Source of the DNA: Marinobacter sp. LQ44
GTDB taxonomy: Bacteria; Pseudomonadota; Gammaproteobacteria; Pseudomonadales; Oleiphilaceae
Length of the DNA: 64,000 bases
Direction: 5' to 3'
Assembly (NCBI RefSeq): GCF_001447155.2
Contig: NZ_CP014754.1
Coordinates: 1,240,001 to 1,304,000 of the forward strand
Shown here: positions 1-8,918 of the stretch, in pieces
Layout of the letters: every line of letters begins with the position of its first letter
How positions within the stretch are numbered: position 1 is the stretch's first letter
The notes under the pieces: model-generated
Databases searched by the model: none
Told to the model about the DNA's origin: nothing
What the model saw: the letters and a program-made list of their open reading frames with translations, nothing else
Made by a program: the position numbers and the translations under genes

Positions 1-1
1 G

Positions 2-712
2 CAACAAATCTGCATGACGGTGGTTCGCTGGGCGATGCGCCTGGCGCCCTATGCCGTTTTCGGGCTGATGGCGCAACTGACCACCACGCTCGGGTTCCGT
101 GCCATGCTCGGCATGGCGTCCTATGTGGCCACCGTTTTGCTCGGCCTGGCTGTACTGATGGCTTTTTACCTGATTATTCTAAAACTGCTGGCCGGCGTGA
201 GGCCTCTGCAATTCCTGAAAGACACTCGTGATGTACTGCTGCTCGCGTTTTCCACGTCCAGCTCCGCGGCAGTCATGCCTCTGTCTATCCGCACTGCGGA
301 AGACAAACTGGGTGTGCGCCCTTCCGTTTCCCAGTTTGTCATTCCGCTGGGCGCTACCATCAATATGAACGGTACCGCCCTCTATCAGGCCGTGGCCACA
401 GTGTTTCTGGCACAGGTGTATGGCATCGACTTGAGTGTGGGCAGTATGGCACTGCTGGTAGCCATGGCAGTCGGCGCATCCATCGGCTCACCCGCTACAC
501 CCGGGGTAGGCATTGTCATTCTCGCCATGGTGCTTCAATCCGTGGGTGTACCGGCGGCAGGTATTGCCTTGATTATGGGCGTGGACCGGATACTTGATAT
601 GTGCCGTACCGCCATTAACGTTACCGGTGATCTGGTCGCTTGCCGACTGATGGAAAACTGGTCGGGCAAACGATTACCAGACCAACCCGAACCGGTGCCC
701 GATGAGGCCTGA
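2..712 (+). CDS. Dicarboxylate/amino acid:cation symporter, C-terminal part (5' end outside window)
   Basis: Secondary transporter of the DAACS (GltP/DctA) family, which moves dicarboxylates or acidic amino acids across the inner membrane with Na+ or H+. The reading frame is open to the window edge (codons for QQIC precede the first ATG at 14), so this is about the C-terminal 237 residues of a protein usually near 420. Visible family marks are an NMNGT motif near residue 120, where many members have NMDGT, the SPATPG re-entrant loop, and the DRILDMCRTAINVTGD helix that carries substrate- and cation-binding Asp, Arg and Asn. Family membership is clear; the substrate cannot be told. Confidence 0.88.
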   Translation, partial: QQICMTVVRWAMRLAPYAVFGLMAQLTTTLGFRAMLGMASYVATVLLGLAVLMAFYLIILKLLAGVRPLQFLKDTRDVLLLAFSTSSSAAVMPLSIRTAEDKLGVRPSVSQFVIPLGATINMNGTALYQAVATVFLAQVYGIDLSVGSMALLVAMAVGASIGSPATPGVGIVILAMVLQSVGVPAAGIALIMGVDRILDMCRTAINVTGDLVACRLMENWSGKRLPDQPEPVPDEA

Positions 713-814
713 GGCCCACAGTAAGTTTGTGACCCCATGAACAATCGGTATCATCAAGGTACGAAAGTCCTACACATGTGCGGGCGTCTACCGCGATAAT
801 AGCGGTGGATTGTT

Positions 815-1555
815 ATGCAGAATCAACGCACCGGGTCTTTGATGAATTTAAGCGGTATCTCTCTACTGGCCAGAACAACGGTCGCCTTTGCTATCGGACT
901 CGTTCTGGCAGCGGGCACCGCCCATGCGGACAGCATCCAGCGCATTGTGCACCCGGATGGCCGGGTGGAATTCACCAACGTGAAAAGCCCAAACCAGCCC
1001 CGCGCCTCCACACGCAACCAGACGGTGTACCGCTACACCGATGAGCACGGCGTGGTAGCCTACAGCAGTCAACGCCCCGGTACGGAAGACGTTGAAGTTA
1101 TCCGTTTCCATTGCTACGCCTGCGATCCGGGCTCCAAGGTGGATTGGTACAGAACCCCCCTGTTCCTGACCCCATTCCGGGATGAAATACTGACAGCCGC
1201 TCAAGAGTTTGATGTCGACCCGGCCCTGGTTCGGGCGGTTATCCATGCCGAATCTGCGTTCAACCCGAAGGCTGTGTCGCCAGTCGGCGCCCAGGGCCTG
1301 ATGCAGTTGATGCCCGGCACCGCAGATGAACTGGGCGTGAGAGACCCATTTGCCATTGAAGACAATATACGTGGCGGGGTCGATTACCTCGCCCGCATGC
1401 TCAAGCGTTTCAATGGTGATATCCGCCTGGCGACTGCCGCCTACAACGCCGGCCCCGGCGCCGTCGGCCGCTTCAATGGCATTCCCCCCTACGCGGAAAC
1501 CAAGGCCTACGTTGAACGGGTAGGTATTCTGCACCAGCGCTACGCCAGCAACTGA
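815..1555 (+). CDS. Lytic transglycosylase (SLT domain) with N-terminal DUF4124-like region
   Basis: Periplasmic murein hydrolase that would cleave the MurNAc-GlcNAc bond with formation of 1,6-anhydroMurNAc. The 246-aa protein begins with a signal peptide ending near AHADS, then a DUF4124-like segment, then an SLT/Slt70-type catalytic domain from about residue 125. The catalytic Glu lies in [12 protein letters not shown], followed by [13 protein letters not shown] and the AYNAGPGAV motif. An alternative ATG lies nine codons inside, at 842, and would give a shorter signal peptide. The stop overlaps the start of the next gene (TGATG), so the two are probably translationally coupled. Confidence 0.9.
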   Translation: MQNQRTGSLMNLSGISLLARTTVAFAIGLVLAAGTAHADSIQRIVHPDGRVEFTNVKSPNQPRASTRNQTVYRYTDEHGVVAYSSQRPGTEDVEVIRFHCYACDPGSKVDWYRTPLFLTPFRDEILTAAQEFDVDPALVRAVIHAESAFNPKAVSPVGAQGLMQLMPGTADELGVRDPFAIEDNIRGGVDYLARMLKRFNGDIRLATAAYNAGPGAVGRFNGIPPYAETKAYVERVGILHQRYASN

Positions 1556-2343
1556 TGGGCACGGTGATCAAGCGCCCTGACATCAAGGGCGACATTGTTC
1601 ATGTGGCAAGTGACCCCCATGGCAACATTCTGGTGATCGATGACCGTAAGCATCGGATTCTGAGCTTCGATTCGGTGTTTGAGCAAAGCAAGATCCTGCG
1701 GACAGCCCCCAATGTTCCCGTGCATGAATACAACCGAGCCATGCTGCTGCCAATCGCTTTTGCCTCACCCAGCCGGGTAACCGTTCTGGGCCTTGGTGGT
1801 GGTGTACTCACACACGGCCTGTTCACGCTGCTGCCGGACAGCACCATTGAGGTATATGAACTCAGGCGAAAGGTTGCGGAGATTGCAAAGGAGTGGTTTG
1901 CACTGCCCGAATCAGAACGGCTAAGGGTGCATATTGCCGATGCCCGTCTGGCCGTCGACCAGCTACCCGAAGCCAGCACGGATATGATTCTGACAGACCT
2001 GTACAGTGCTGACCGTATGAGCCCGGCGCAAAGCCAGCGGCAGTTTATAAAAGCCTGCAGCAGGGCATTATCCTCTACCGGCTGGTTGGTTCTTAACTAC
2101 CACCGAATGCCGGAGCCGGACGGCAATCTGCTGCGGGAACTCACGCGGCAGTTTCCCCTGCTGCTGGTGTTCAAAAGCCGGACCAACAACTGGGTGATCT
2201 ACGGGCGCAAACAGGATTTTGACCCCTGGTCCCTGGACAAGCTCCGATTGAATGTACTGGAAGAGCGCCTGCCCATTGGCTGGCGCAAACTGATCAAGAA
2301 GCTGAGCCGGCTGGTGCCGGCCGTTACCCCAAGCGAGCCATGA
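1555..2343 (+). CDS. Spermidine synthase-like SAM-fold protein
   Basis: 262-aa protein with the Rossmann-type fold of polyamine aminopropyltransferases. The glycine-rich nucleotide-binding loop is LGLGGGVLTHG near residue 79, followed by the acidic residue of YELRRKV and a TDLYSAD segment where the catalytic aspartate region of SpeE lies. It is a little shorter than SpeE (about 288 aa), and the substrate-binding signature is not conserved well enough to claim putrescine aminopropylation. It overlaps the transglycosylase by 1 nt and the next pseudouridine synthase by 4 nt (ATGA), indicating a single transcript. A methyltransferase role is possible. Confidence 0.75.
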   Translation: MGTVIKRPDIKGDIVHVASDPHGNILVIDDRKHRILSFDSVFEQSKILRTAPNVPVHEYNRAMLLPIAFASPSRVTVLGLGGGVLTHGLFTLLPDSTIEVYELRRKVAEIAKEWFALPESERLRVHIADARLAVDQLPEASTDMILTDLYSADRMSPAQSQRQFIKACSRALSSTGWLVLNYHRMPEPDGNLLRELTRQFPLLLVFKSRTNNWVIYGRKQDFDPWSLDKLRLNVLEERLPIGWRKLIKKLSRLVPAVTPSEP

Positions 2344-3044
2344 AGCTCTCCCGTATTATCAGTAACCAGAACGGTGTCAGTCGTCGCCAGGCCAATCAAC
2401 TTCTGGCTTCTGGCCGGGTGAGCGTGGACGGCCAGAGGTGCCAGGACGGCGCAGAAGAGGTTTCCCGGTTTCAGGAAGTCAGAATTGACCAGAACATCAT
2501 CCAGCAAGCCGAACCCGCTTATTACCTGATGCTCCACAAACCCGCCGGTTACCTGAGCGCCACCAAGGATGACCAACACCCCACGGTTATGGAACTGATT
2601 GCACCGAACATACGAGAGCACCTGCACATCGGCGGCCGCCTGGACCGGGCCAGCACCGGGCTTCTGATTCTGAGCAGTGACGGGCTATGGTCCCGCCGGC
2701 TCACCGAGCCTGACATCAAACTACCGAAAACGTACCGGGTCACAACCGCGTCACCCATCAGCCCGGAAACGGCCACGCGCTTTGCCGAGGGAATCTGGTT
2801 TGAGTACGAACAGTTGACAACCTCCCCCGCCCAGTTGGAGCAACTGAATGACTGTGAGGCTCGGGTAACCATCTTTGAAGGGCGATATCACCAGGTAAAG
2901 CGCATGTTCCACGCAGTCGGCAATCGGATCACATCACTGCACAGGGAAAGCATGGGCAGTCTGGCACTGGACCCGGAACTTCCTGTTGGTGGGTATCGTC
3001 ACCTCAGCGGTGACGAAATCAGCTCCGTCGGCGGACGGAGCTGA
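2340..3044 (+). CDS. RsuA/RluB/E/F-family pseudouridine synthase
   Basis: Isomerises specific uridines to pseudouridine in rRNA. An S4 RNA-binding domain occupies about residues 1-60, followed by the catalytic domain with the family motif GRLDRASTGLL, whose Asp is the nucleophile, and the later GRYHQVKRMF segment. Its 234 aa match RsuA (16S rRNA position 516 in E. coli) better than the longer RluB/RluF, but the target is not certain. It is the last gene of a three-gene overlapping operon. A strong hairpin covers its stop codon. Confidence 0.85.
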   Translation: MKLSRIISNQNGVSRRQANQLLASGRVSVDGQRCQDGAEEVSRFQEVRIDQNIIQQAEPAYYLMLHKPAGYLSATKDDQHPTVMELIAPNIREHLHIGGRLDRASTGLLILSSDGLWSRRLTEPDIKLPKTYRVTTASPISPETATRFAEGIWFEYEQLTTSPAQLEQLNDCEARVTIFEGRYHQVKRMFHAVGNRITSLHRESMGSLALDPELPVGGYRHLSGDEISSVGGRS

Positions 3045-3045
3045 T
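3018..3045. terminator. Perfect 12-bp hairpin between convergent genes
   Basis: Arms ATCAGCTCCGTC and GACGGAGCTGAT flank a GGCG loop. The hairpin overlaps the last codons and stop of the pseudouridine synthase and lies 8 bp from the stop of the convergent efpL gene. There is no T-run on either side, so it may stabilise 3' ends rather than act as a classical intrinsic terminator. Confidence 0.5.
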
Positions 3046-3052
3046 CAAAACA

Positions 3053-3619
3053 TCAAGCGCGGCTGAGGAACTTACGCTCTTCCACATTCACCTTGATGCG
3101 ATCGCCGGTAGAGATGTGCTCAGGCACCTGAACCACCAGGCCGGTAGTCAGGCGAGCCGGCTTGGTGCGGGCTGTCGCGGAACCGCCCTTGATGGATGGG
3201 TCGGTTTCTTCGATAGTCAGCTCAACCGTAGGCGGCAGGTCAATGGCGACCGGAGTCTCGCTGACCAGAATCGCCATCACGCCCTGGGTATCCTCGGTGA
3301 TGAACAACAGCTCGTCTTCAATGGCGCTTTTGTTCAGCATGTACTGGGTGAAGTCTTCGTTATCCATGAACACGTACTCGTCGCCATCGGCGTAGGAGAA
3401 CATAACCGGACGACGCACCAGATCCGCCAGATTCAGCATGTCAGAGTCTTTAAAGGTCTCGTCCAGCTTCTGGTTAGTCACCACATCGTACATGCGCATA
3501 CGGTACAAGCTGCCGCCAGCACGGCCCTGAGGTACCGAGCGCTCGATATCCTTCACAAAATAGACGCGGCCGTCATACTCAACGGCCTGGTTCTTCTTGA
3601 TCTCACTCGCTTTAGGCAT
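3053..3619 (-). CDS. efpL: Elongation factor P-like protein EfpL (YeiP)
   Basis: Paralogue of elongation factor P that binds the ribosome E/P site and relieves stalling, in E. coli at polyproline and some other motifs. The start at MPKASEIKK is chosen because it matches the conserved N-terminus of YeiP; the frame is open further upstream, but those residues look non-homologous. The 188-aa protein has the three-domain layout, [17 protein letters not shown] in the middle and the C-terminal [17 protein letters not shown]. The loop tip reads PQGRAGG with Arg at residue 33, the residue expected in unmodified EfpL in place of the EF-P lysine. Confidence 0.92.
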   Translation of the reverse strand: MPKASEIKKNQAVEYDGRVYFVKDIERSVPQGRAGGSLYRMRMYDVVTNQKLDETFKDSDMLNLADLVRRPVMFSYADGDEYVFMDNEDFTQYMLNKSAIEDELLFITEDTQGVMAILVSETPVAIDLPPTVELTIEETDPSIKGGSATARTKPARLTTGLVVQVPEHISTGDRIKVNVEERKFLSRA

Positions 3620-3693
3620 AACATCCGGTTCCGATAAAAAAGGTTTTCTGTGGCGCTGATATACCATGACTGGAATCAATAAGCGATAGTCTC

Positions 3694-4191
3694 TCAGCCA
3701 TTTGCCTTTGAAAGCTCGTCTCGCGTTCTCAGCCGCCCTTCCCGGCGAATCTCGGCTTTCTCGTAACGACGAATCTGGTCTTTGGTTTCCGGAATCACCG
3801 GTGGCACTTCAACAGGCCGGTCATTCTTGTCCAGGGCCACAAAGGTAAAAAAAGCGGAGAGGATGTGGCGGGTTTCGCCGGTATAACTGTTCTCTGCCTC
3901 CACACGGGCACCGATCTCCATAGACGAGCCCCAGCTACGGTTCAGCGACAGATTAAATAACAGCGTGTCGTTCCCCTTGGCAGGTGCCCGGAAGTGGATC
4001 GAATCCACCGCAGCAGTCACACAAACATGGGCCGAGTGGCGCTCTGCCACCACCAGTGCCAGACGATCACACTTGGCCATGATCATGCCGCCAAACACCG
4101 TGTTGTGTGAGTTCATATCATTGGGGAAAACCTTGTAAACATGCTTGTCGATGGCGGATGCCGCCACCGGCTTGCCCGGTTTTTCAGACAT
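3694..4191 (-). CDS. Acyl-CoA thioesterase, hotdog fold
   Basis: Cytosolic hydrolase of acyl-CoA thioesters. The 165-aa protein fits the single-hotdog acyl-CoA thioesterase group: [23 protein letters not shown] at the substrate tunnel, [15 protein letters not shown] as the central helix/strand, and a C-terminal basic tail. Start MSEKPGKP is favoured; an upstream ATG at 4263 would add 24 poorly conserved residues. It lies between a crotonase and efpL on the same strand, so the enzyme pair could act on related CoA esters. The natural substrate is unknown. Confidence 0.82.
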   Translation of the reverse strand: MSEKPGKPVAASAIDKHVYKVFPNDMNSHNTVFGGMIMAKCDRLALVVAERHSAHVCVTAAVDSIHFRAPAKGNDTLLFNLSLNRSWGSSMEIGARVEAENSYTGETRHILSAFFTFVALDKNDRPVEVPPVIPETKDQIRRYEKAEIRREGRLRTRDELSKANG

Positions 4192-4299
4192 TTCACTCAA
4201 CCCCCTCTCGTGTTTACCCACAAACTCTGCGAGACCTCTTCTGGCCTGGCTGTTCAGATTCAAACCTGCCAGCCAGTTCCAGAAAAAGGTGAGCTCGGG

Positions 4300-4998
4300 T
4301 TAACCCATCAGATCAAAGTGAGCAGCATCCTGCTCGATGCAACGGTCCAGCAGCGCCAGGTAATCCGCCTTCACTTTCAGCTTGGTTTGCTTGTGGGCGT
4401 TCAGGTTAAGCTGCTTCATCTGGGACGCAACCGCTACGGCTCGCTCCATCAGTTGTTCAGGAGCCACCACCTCATCCAGGAAACCAGCCGCAACGGCGCC
4501 TTCCGGGTTAAAGATCTCGGCATTCACCACCGAACGGTAGAAATACGGCGCCGGCATACGGTGGCGGGCGATCTCGATACCAGCGTGGTGCATGGTCATA
4601 CCAATGGCCACTTCGTTCAGGCCCAGCTTGAAACCGCCCTCTACGCCAATGCGGTAATCCACAGACAACAGGATAAACGCGCCCTTGGCGATAGCATGGC
4701 CACTGCACGCACCAATCACCGGCAGCGGGAACGCGGCCAGGCGACGGGTCAAGGTTGAGCCCACCTTCACCAGCGCCATCGCTTCTTTCGGGCCCTTCTG
4801 CATTTCTTTCAGGTCGTAGCCGCCTGAAAACATGCCAGGCTGACCTGTCAGAATCACAATAGCCTTATCCTGCTCGGCCTGGTCCAGAGCGGCATTCAGC
4901 CCAGCAAACACATCGTGGCTCAGGGCATTGGCTTTGCCGTTATTCAGGCTGATGGTGGCAATGCCGTCGTTCAGTTCGTAGCTTACGAGTTCAGTCAC
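4300..4998 (-). CDS. Enoyl-CoA hydratase/isomerase (crotonase) family protein
   Basis: 232-aa crotonase-fold enzyme acting on CoA thioesters. Visible marks are the N-terminal ATISLNNGKANAL, the first oxyanion-hole segment GMFSGGYDLKEM, the second segment CSGHAIAKGAFILLSVDYRIG, and KLGLNEVAIGM with a Glu in the usual catalytic position. Its length is typical of short crotonases. It is followed on the same strand by a thioesterase 108 bp away. Hydratase, isomerase or other crotonase chemistry cannot be distinguished from sequence alone. Confidence 0.85.
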   Translation of the reverse strand: MTELVSYELNDGIATISLNNGKANALSHDVFAGLNAALDQAEQDKAIVILTGQPGMFSGGYDLKEMQKGPKEAMALVKVGSTLTRRLAAFPLPVIGACSGHAIAKGAFILLSVDYRIGVEGGFKLGLNEVAIGMTMHHAGIEIARHRMPAPYFYRSVVNAEIFNPEGAVAAGFLDEVVAPEQLMERAVAVASQMKQLNLNAHKQTKLKVKADYLALLDRCIEQDAAHFDLMG

Positions 4999-5127
4999 CT
5001 GTGCGTCCTCATTTACTGCGTTTTATTAAAGTGAGTGTTTGTTAACAACAGAATCCCAAGATTGTGGGCGATCTGCGGCATCAGGTAAAGACCTGATCAT
5101 CCCCATGCTACCGCCCCGCACCAACAG

Positions 5128-5505
5128 TCATGGCCGGACAATACTGCCCTGCGGCACCAGGCAATTCATCATGGAGATAGAGACATCCCGGAACATCGCC
5201 TCGGAGGTCACCCGGTCCGGGAAGTTATCGTACACAGCGCGGCGGCACGTAGACGTTCGGGATTGCGCTCGCTTTTCGCAGTCCTGGATGGCGTCACTGC
5301 CCGCAGGCTCTCCCACCGCCTGTGCGCACAACGCGGGAATCTGGGTGATCGCCCAGTCCACCACCTCACTGCTTTTGGCAGGACTGGTCTGAAGATTGGC
5401 AAAGCGTGCGGGATCGGTCGGATCAGAGGATTCCTGGGTCTGGCCCCAGAACACATAGACGAGGGCAACAGACACCATGGCAACCGTAACAATGGGGAAC
5501 TTCAT
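5128..5505 (-). CDS. Hypothetical membrane-anchored or exported protein, four cysteines
   Basis: 125-aa protein not recognised. It begins with a hydrophobic segment (MKFPIVTVAMVSVALVYVFW) that is a signal anchor or uncleaved signal. The rest is soluble and has four cysteines spaced through the C-terminal half (in LCAQ, QDCE, STCRR and MMNCL), suggesting two periplasmic disulfides. The start at 5505 has a GGAA box at the right distance. No operon partner is evident. Confidence 0.6.
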   Translation of the reverse strand: MKFPIVTVAMVSVALVYVFWGQTQESSDPTDPARFANLQTSPAKSSEVVDWAITQIPALCAQAVGEPAGSDAIQDCEKRAQSRTSTCRRAVYDNFPDRVTSEAMFRDVSISMMNCLVPQGSIVRP

Positions 5506-5823
5506 TAACACTTTCCGTTTATGGGGCGACAACGCCGGGTAATAGGCATGCACGCAGCCTACCCCAAGCGGCCTCGTCATGCATCACCCAAGGTTACGCA
5601 CAGAATCTGTGGATAACTTTGTGCGTAGGCCAAGGATACCTCGCCTGAGCCCAATAAGCCCGGGGGCTTTGGCAATGTGACCGCAAAATGAACGGGTCAA
5701 ACTTTATCCAACGACGAGTAGCTTCCTTCCAGGCGCCAATGCCCTATACTGCGACATATCCCATGCTCGCGAATCCATCCACCGAAGACTTCACCCCGAG
5801 TAGCCAAGCCTGGAGGTACGGTC
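5506..5823. other. Intergenic region between divergent genes, with paired DnaA boxes
   Basis: 318 bp without a gene. It holds a DnaA-box pair (5594-5616), a TATACT -10-like hexamer at 5745-5750 with a weak -35, and the GGAGG ribosome-binding site (5812-5816) of the diguanylate cyclase. Nothing else is recognised. Confidence 0.6.
5594..5616. promoter_or_regulatory. Inverted pair of DnaA boxes (first copy)
   Basis: A perfect 9-mer, TGTGGATAA (TTATCCACA on the other strand), lies at 5608-5616. A relaxed inverted match, TTACGCACA, lies 5 nt before it at 5594-5602. The same arrangement and flank recur at 13301-13323. Binding of DnaA is inferred from the consensus only. Confidence 0.5.
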
Positions 5824-6762
5824 GTGAAAAACAAATCTGAAGAACCGGCCACCGACAGCTCGGTTTACAAAACCCTGCTGGAATCTACCAGGGCCATTCC
5901 CTGGAAGATCGACTGGAAAACCATGAAGTTCGCCTACATTGGCCCTCAGATTGAGGCGTTACTTGGTTGGACACCGGAAAGCTGGCAGAGCGTGGAAGAT
6001 TGGGCCACCCGCATGCACCCGGATGACCAGGGCTGGGTCGTGGATTTCTGTGTCGCTCAATCCAAGTCCGGCATCGATCACGAAGCTGACTATCGGGCAC
6101 TGCACAAAGACGGTCACTACGTCTGGATTAGGGATGTGGTGCATGTTTCCCGAGATGACCATGGAGAGGTCGAGGCGCTGATCGGTTTCATGTTCGACAT
6201 CAGTGAGCGCAAAAAAACCGAAGAGAAAGTCGTGGCTCTGCAGAAAAAGCTTGAGGAATATTCTTTTCAGGATGGCCTCACCGGCGTAGCGAATCGCCGA
6301 ATGTTTGATTCATTCCTGGATGAGACCTGGCATAATGCCGTGAGAAACCAGCAGCCGCTCTCGGTGCTCCTTTTGGATATCGATAACTTCAAGCAATACA
6401 ACGATCTTCATGGACACTTGCAAGGTGATGAGTGCCTAAAACGCATAGCCAAAGTACTCATGGGTGCAGCAACGCGTTCAAAGGACTTTGTTGCCCGTTT
6501 TGGTGGCGAAGAGTTTGTCATCGTTCTGCCGGAAACCAACCCTGAAGCAGCACTGAAAATTGCCGAACGGTGCCACCAACATCTGCTACGAGAACAGATT
6601 GCCCATGGTGGCAATAGCGCAAGCCAGCTGGTCACGCTGAGCATCGGCGTTGGCACAATCACACCAGCGAGAAATGATTCACTCACTGACTTTCTGGGGC
6701 TTGTGGATCAGCGCCTGTACGAGGCGAAACACCAAGGCAGGAACCGCATCGTGGCAGCCTGA
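5824..6762 (+). CDS. PAS-GGDEF diguanylate cyclase
   Basis: Synthesises cyclic di-GMP from two GTP. The 312-aa soluble protein has a PAS/PAC sensor at about residues 25-135 (WTPESW, ADYRALHKDGHYVWIRD, GFMFDISERKKTEE), a short coiled linker, and a GGDEF domain from about residue 150 (DGLTGVANRRMF, DIDNFKQYND). The active-site motif is GGEEF, and the RSKD inhibitory I-site stands five residues before it, so product feedback is likely. Translation starts at GTG with GGAGG 7 nt upstream. No membrane segment, EAL domain or partner receptor gene is adjacent. The PAS ligand is unknown. Confidence 0.93.
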   Translation: MKNKSEEPATDSSVYKTLLESTRAIPWKIDWKTMKFAYIGPQIEALLGWTPESWQSVEDWATRMHPDDQGWVVDFCVAQSKSGIDHEADYRALHKDGHYVWIRDVVHVSRDDHGEVEALIGFMFDISERKKTEEKVVALQKKLEEYSFQDGLTGVANRRMFDSFLDETWHNAVRNQQPLSVLLLDIDNFKQYNDLHGHLQGDECLKRIAKVLMGAATRSKDFVARFGGEEFVIVLPETNPEAALKIAERCHQHLLREQIAHGGNSASQLVTLSIGVGTITPARNDSLTDFLGLVDQRLYEAKHQGRNRIVAA

Positions 6763-6794
6763 GGCCACCACTCCACCAAGGGAGGAGTCAGTGT

Positions 6795-7562
6795 CTAATT
6801 CCGTGTAACACCGGGATACGCCTTCCTCGCCTCTGGCCGCCGGAGGCTTGCGAAGGCGTCAATCTCCCACGGCCGCATGGCCATCAGCAAGCTGACTCCG
6901 AAACGCTGTTCTAATGGCAGAGCCAAGTCTTCCTCATGGCAATGACGAAACTCAAGGGCCAGACGTTTCAGTTTCTGTTGCACAGATTCGTTCGATTGGG
7001 GCGACAGCATACCGCTTACAAACAGCCGTATCTCACCCGGCTGATGGAATCGACATTTCAGGAAATCCTGCTGAACTTCCGTTTCAAAAAACCGCTGGAT
7101 TGGCCCCCGGGGTTGCCAGGCGAAGTCGTGGCTGACCAGTAACTTGATTCGGTTACCGGGCAACAGCTCCACCAGCCCCATGCGATCAAGCCGGGCCAGA
7201 TAGCGGATTAACTCCGGCTCCTCTATCTGATAGTTCTGGAGTATCTCGCCAAACTGCCAGCGGTTCATGGCACACACCGCCACCAGCAACAGGCGCAAGT
7301 CAGACACCAGCTCCCGTTCCTGTTCTTCGCTCAGCTGTTCAACCCGGGGCTCGGGGGCCAGCTTGCGGACCAGATCGGTGATTTCCATCCCCATCAGCCC
7401 GCATATCTGGTCCAGGCGCTTCAAAGAGAACTGGCGGTCTGAAAACAACCGTTTCACACTGGCCTCTGACAGAGCCAGCGCCTGCGCCACATCCTGATAG
7501 GTCAGCCCGTGCGCCCTGAGCTGGCGTTTCAATTCACTGACAATCGCGCTGGTTTGCGCCAT
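6795..7562 (-). CDS. XRE-type helix-turn-helix transcriptional regulator with large C-terminal domain
   Basis: 255-aa DNA-binding protein. An N-terminal Cro/C1-type HTH (LTYQDVAQALALSEASVKRLFSDRQFSLKRLDQI) is followed by about 180 residues that match no ligand domain known to me. The start at MAQTSAIV is supported by an AAGGGGAC box; the frame is open further upstream without a better signal. It is divergent from yiaAB-pspA, and an inverted repeat lies 35-52 bp before its start, so autoregulation and control of the divergent envelope-stress genes are plausible but inferred. Confidence 0.8.
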   Translation of the reverse strand: MAQTSAIVSELKRQLRAHGLTYQDVAQALALSEASVKRLFSDRQFSLKRLDQICGLMGMEITDLVRKLAPEPRVEQLSEEQERELVSDLRLLLVAVCAMNRWQFGEILQNYQIEEPELIRYLARLDRMGLVELLPGNRIKLLVSHDFAWQPRGPIQRFFETEVQQDFLKCRFHQPGEIRLFVSGMLSPQSNESVQQKLKRLALEFRHCHEEDLALPLEQRFGVSLLMAMRPWEIDAFASLRRPEARKAYPGVTRN

Positions 7563-7596
7563 AACCGTCCCCTTTCTTACCAGCCATCCAGCCAAA

Positions 7597-7614
7597 CGTA
7601 TCAATATACGATAC
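7597..7614. promoter_or_regulatory. Inverted repeat in the XRE/yiaAB intergenic region
   Basis: GTATC (7598-7602), 7-nt spacer, GATAC (7610-7614), overlapped by CGTAT (7597-7601), 4-nt spacer, ATACG (7606-7610). It lies between two divergent genes, one encoding a helix-turn-helix protein, and fits an operator. Confidence 0.35.
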
Positions 7615-7716
7615 CTGATGTATAGGGCAGCACTACCTTTATAGAAAACCTCGCCCGCCTTCCCTGGTTCACGCACAGTGAAGCCGTTCCAACAACAACG
7701 TCATCAGGAGTTAATC

Positions 7717-7986
7717 ATGGACAGCGAACTCAAAAGCAATTCCGCCGGGTGGGTATTCTTTGTGAAGGTTTCCTTTGCTATCGCACTCTTTGCAGCTGCC
7801 GCCGGTGTAGTGTTGGCACCGGTGGATCTGGTGCTCAAGGGCTACATGGCTATCAGCGCCCTGTTTCTGGTCAGCACCACCATCACGCTCTCCAAAACCA
7901 TCCGCGACGAGCACGAGCACCAGCGCATCGTCAACCGCATCTCCGAGGCACGCACCCATCAACTGCTGAAAGAATACGGGGAGTAA
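7717..7986 (+). CDS. YiaA/YiaB two-helix inner-membrane protein
   Basis: 89-aa membrane protein with the YiaAB domain: WVFFVKVSFAIALFAAAAGVV, then PVDLVLKGYMAISALFLVSTTITLSKTIRDEHE, giving two transmembrane helices and a charged C-terminal tail. The start at MDSELKS has an AGGAG box. It stands 4 bp before a PspA-family gene, so it may anchor or modulate that protein in membrane-stress maintenance. The role is inferred from neighbourhood; YiaA/B function is poorly known. Confidence 0.8.
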   Translation: MDSELKSNSAGWVFFVKVSFAIALFAAAAGVVLAPVDLVLKGYMAISALFLVSTTITLSKTIRDEHEHQRIVNRISEARTHQLLKEYGE

Positions 7987-7990
7987 CACC

Positions 7991-8695
7991 ATGAGCATCT
8001 GGCGCAAATTGGACACCCTGTTCCGGGCATCGGCCCAGGAGCCGGTAGCAAAACTGGTGGATGCCAACGGTATCCGGATATTCGAACAGGAGCTGCGCGA
8101 TGCCGAACAGGCCATCGCCCGCTCCAAGCGGGAGCTCGCCTGCCTGATGGCGGAAAAAACCCGGCTGGCCAAGGACAACGAACACCTCAGGGCAACCCTC
8201 GACAAACGGGAGCATCAGGTAACCGAAGCGCTGAAAAAGAACGAGGAAGAGCTGGCGCTGGAACTGGCCAACCTGATCGCAGAAGATGAACCACTTCTTG
8301 AACGTCAGCAACAGCAGCACGACAAACTGCAGCAGCAGGAAAACCGATTGCGCAAACAGCTGCGAGACTCTGGCCGGGCGCTCAAGCATTTCCACAGTGA
8401 ACTCCGGCTGGCCAGGGCCAACCGCCACGCCGAGCAGGTTAACCGCCAACTCCGCGGACACGCCCGGGGGCTGAGCAGTCATATGGAAGACCTCAACCAG
8501 TCCGTATCCCGCATTCAGGCAAGACAGGCCGAAGCGGAAGATATCGAGGCGGCGTTGACAGAGCTGGACCGGGAACAGGAGAACGACTCCCTGGATTCGA
8601 AACTGAAAGCAGCTGGCATCAGCAACGGACAGAGCAGTGGCGAACAGGTCCTTGCCAGGATTCGTTCGCGGTCATCCGCAGACTGCAGCGAATAG
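7991..8695 (+). CDS. PspA/IM30-family phage-shock-like protein
   Basis: 234-aa, almost entirely helical, charged coiled-coil protein of the PspA/IM30/Vipp1 family, members of which bind stressed inner membrane and polymerise. It begins MSIWRKLDTLFRASAQEPVAKLVDANGIRIFEQELRDAE, with the long Gln/Glu/Arg-rich coiled coil at about residues 30-180. It is cotranscribed with yiaAB. No PspF, PspB or PspC gene is nearby, so regulation differs from the E. coli psp operon; the divergent XRE protein is a candidate. Confidence 0.85.
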   Translation: MSIWRKLDTLFRASAQEPVAKLVDANGIRIFEQELRDAEQAIARSKRELACLMAEKTRLAKDNEHLRATLDKREHQVTEALKKNEEELALELANLIAEDEPLLERQQQQHDKLQQQENRLRKQLRDSGRALKHFHSELRLARANRHAEQVNRQLRGHARGLSSHMEDLNQSVSRIQARQAEAEDIEAALTELDREQENDSLDSKLKAAGISNGQSSGEQVLARIRSRSSADCSE

Positions 8696-8718
8696 CGCAC
8701 ATCACCCAAGCTAGATGC

Positions 8719-8755
8719 AGCTATAAGCAAGAGTCTATTACCTCTGCTTATAGCT
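8719..8755. repeat. Long inverted repeat after pspA
   Basis: Arms AGCTATAAGCAAGAG (8719-8733) and CTCTGCTTATAGCT (8742-8755) match except for one inserted base, giving a 14-bp stem with a short loop. No T-run follows. It lies 24 bp after the pspA stop, so it may act as an mRNA 3'-end structure or terminator. Confidence 0.5.
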
Positions 8756-8918
8756 GACCTCCAAGAGAGATTCGAGGCCACTGCTTTGCCCGCCAAAGGA
8801 CCCTTCGCGGAAGGCGCAGATTAAAACTGGGAAACCCCGAAAAAGGCTGCTATTTTCATAGATAATCGCCTGCTCCCCGGCCGATGGCTTATTCGCGGGC
8901 AACTCCCGGAGCCTAGAG

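Noticed and set aside
863..1534. Long minus-strand reading frame under the lytic transglycosylase gene
   Set aside because: The plus strand encodes a clear SLT domain with signal peptide. The minus-strand frame has no family features and no ribosome-binding site.
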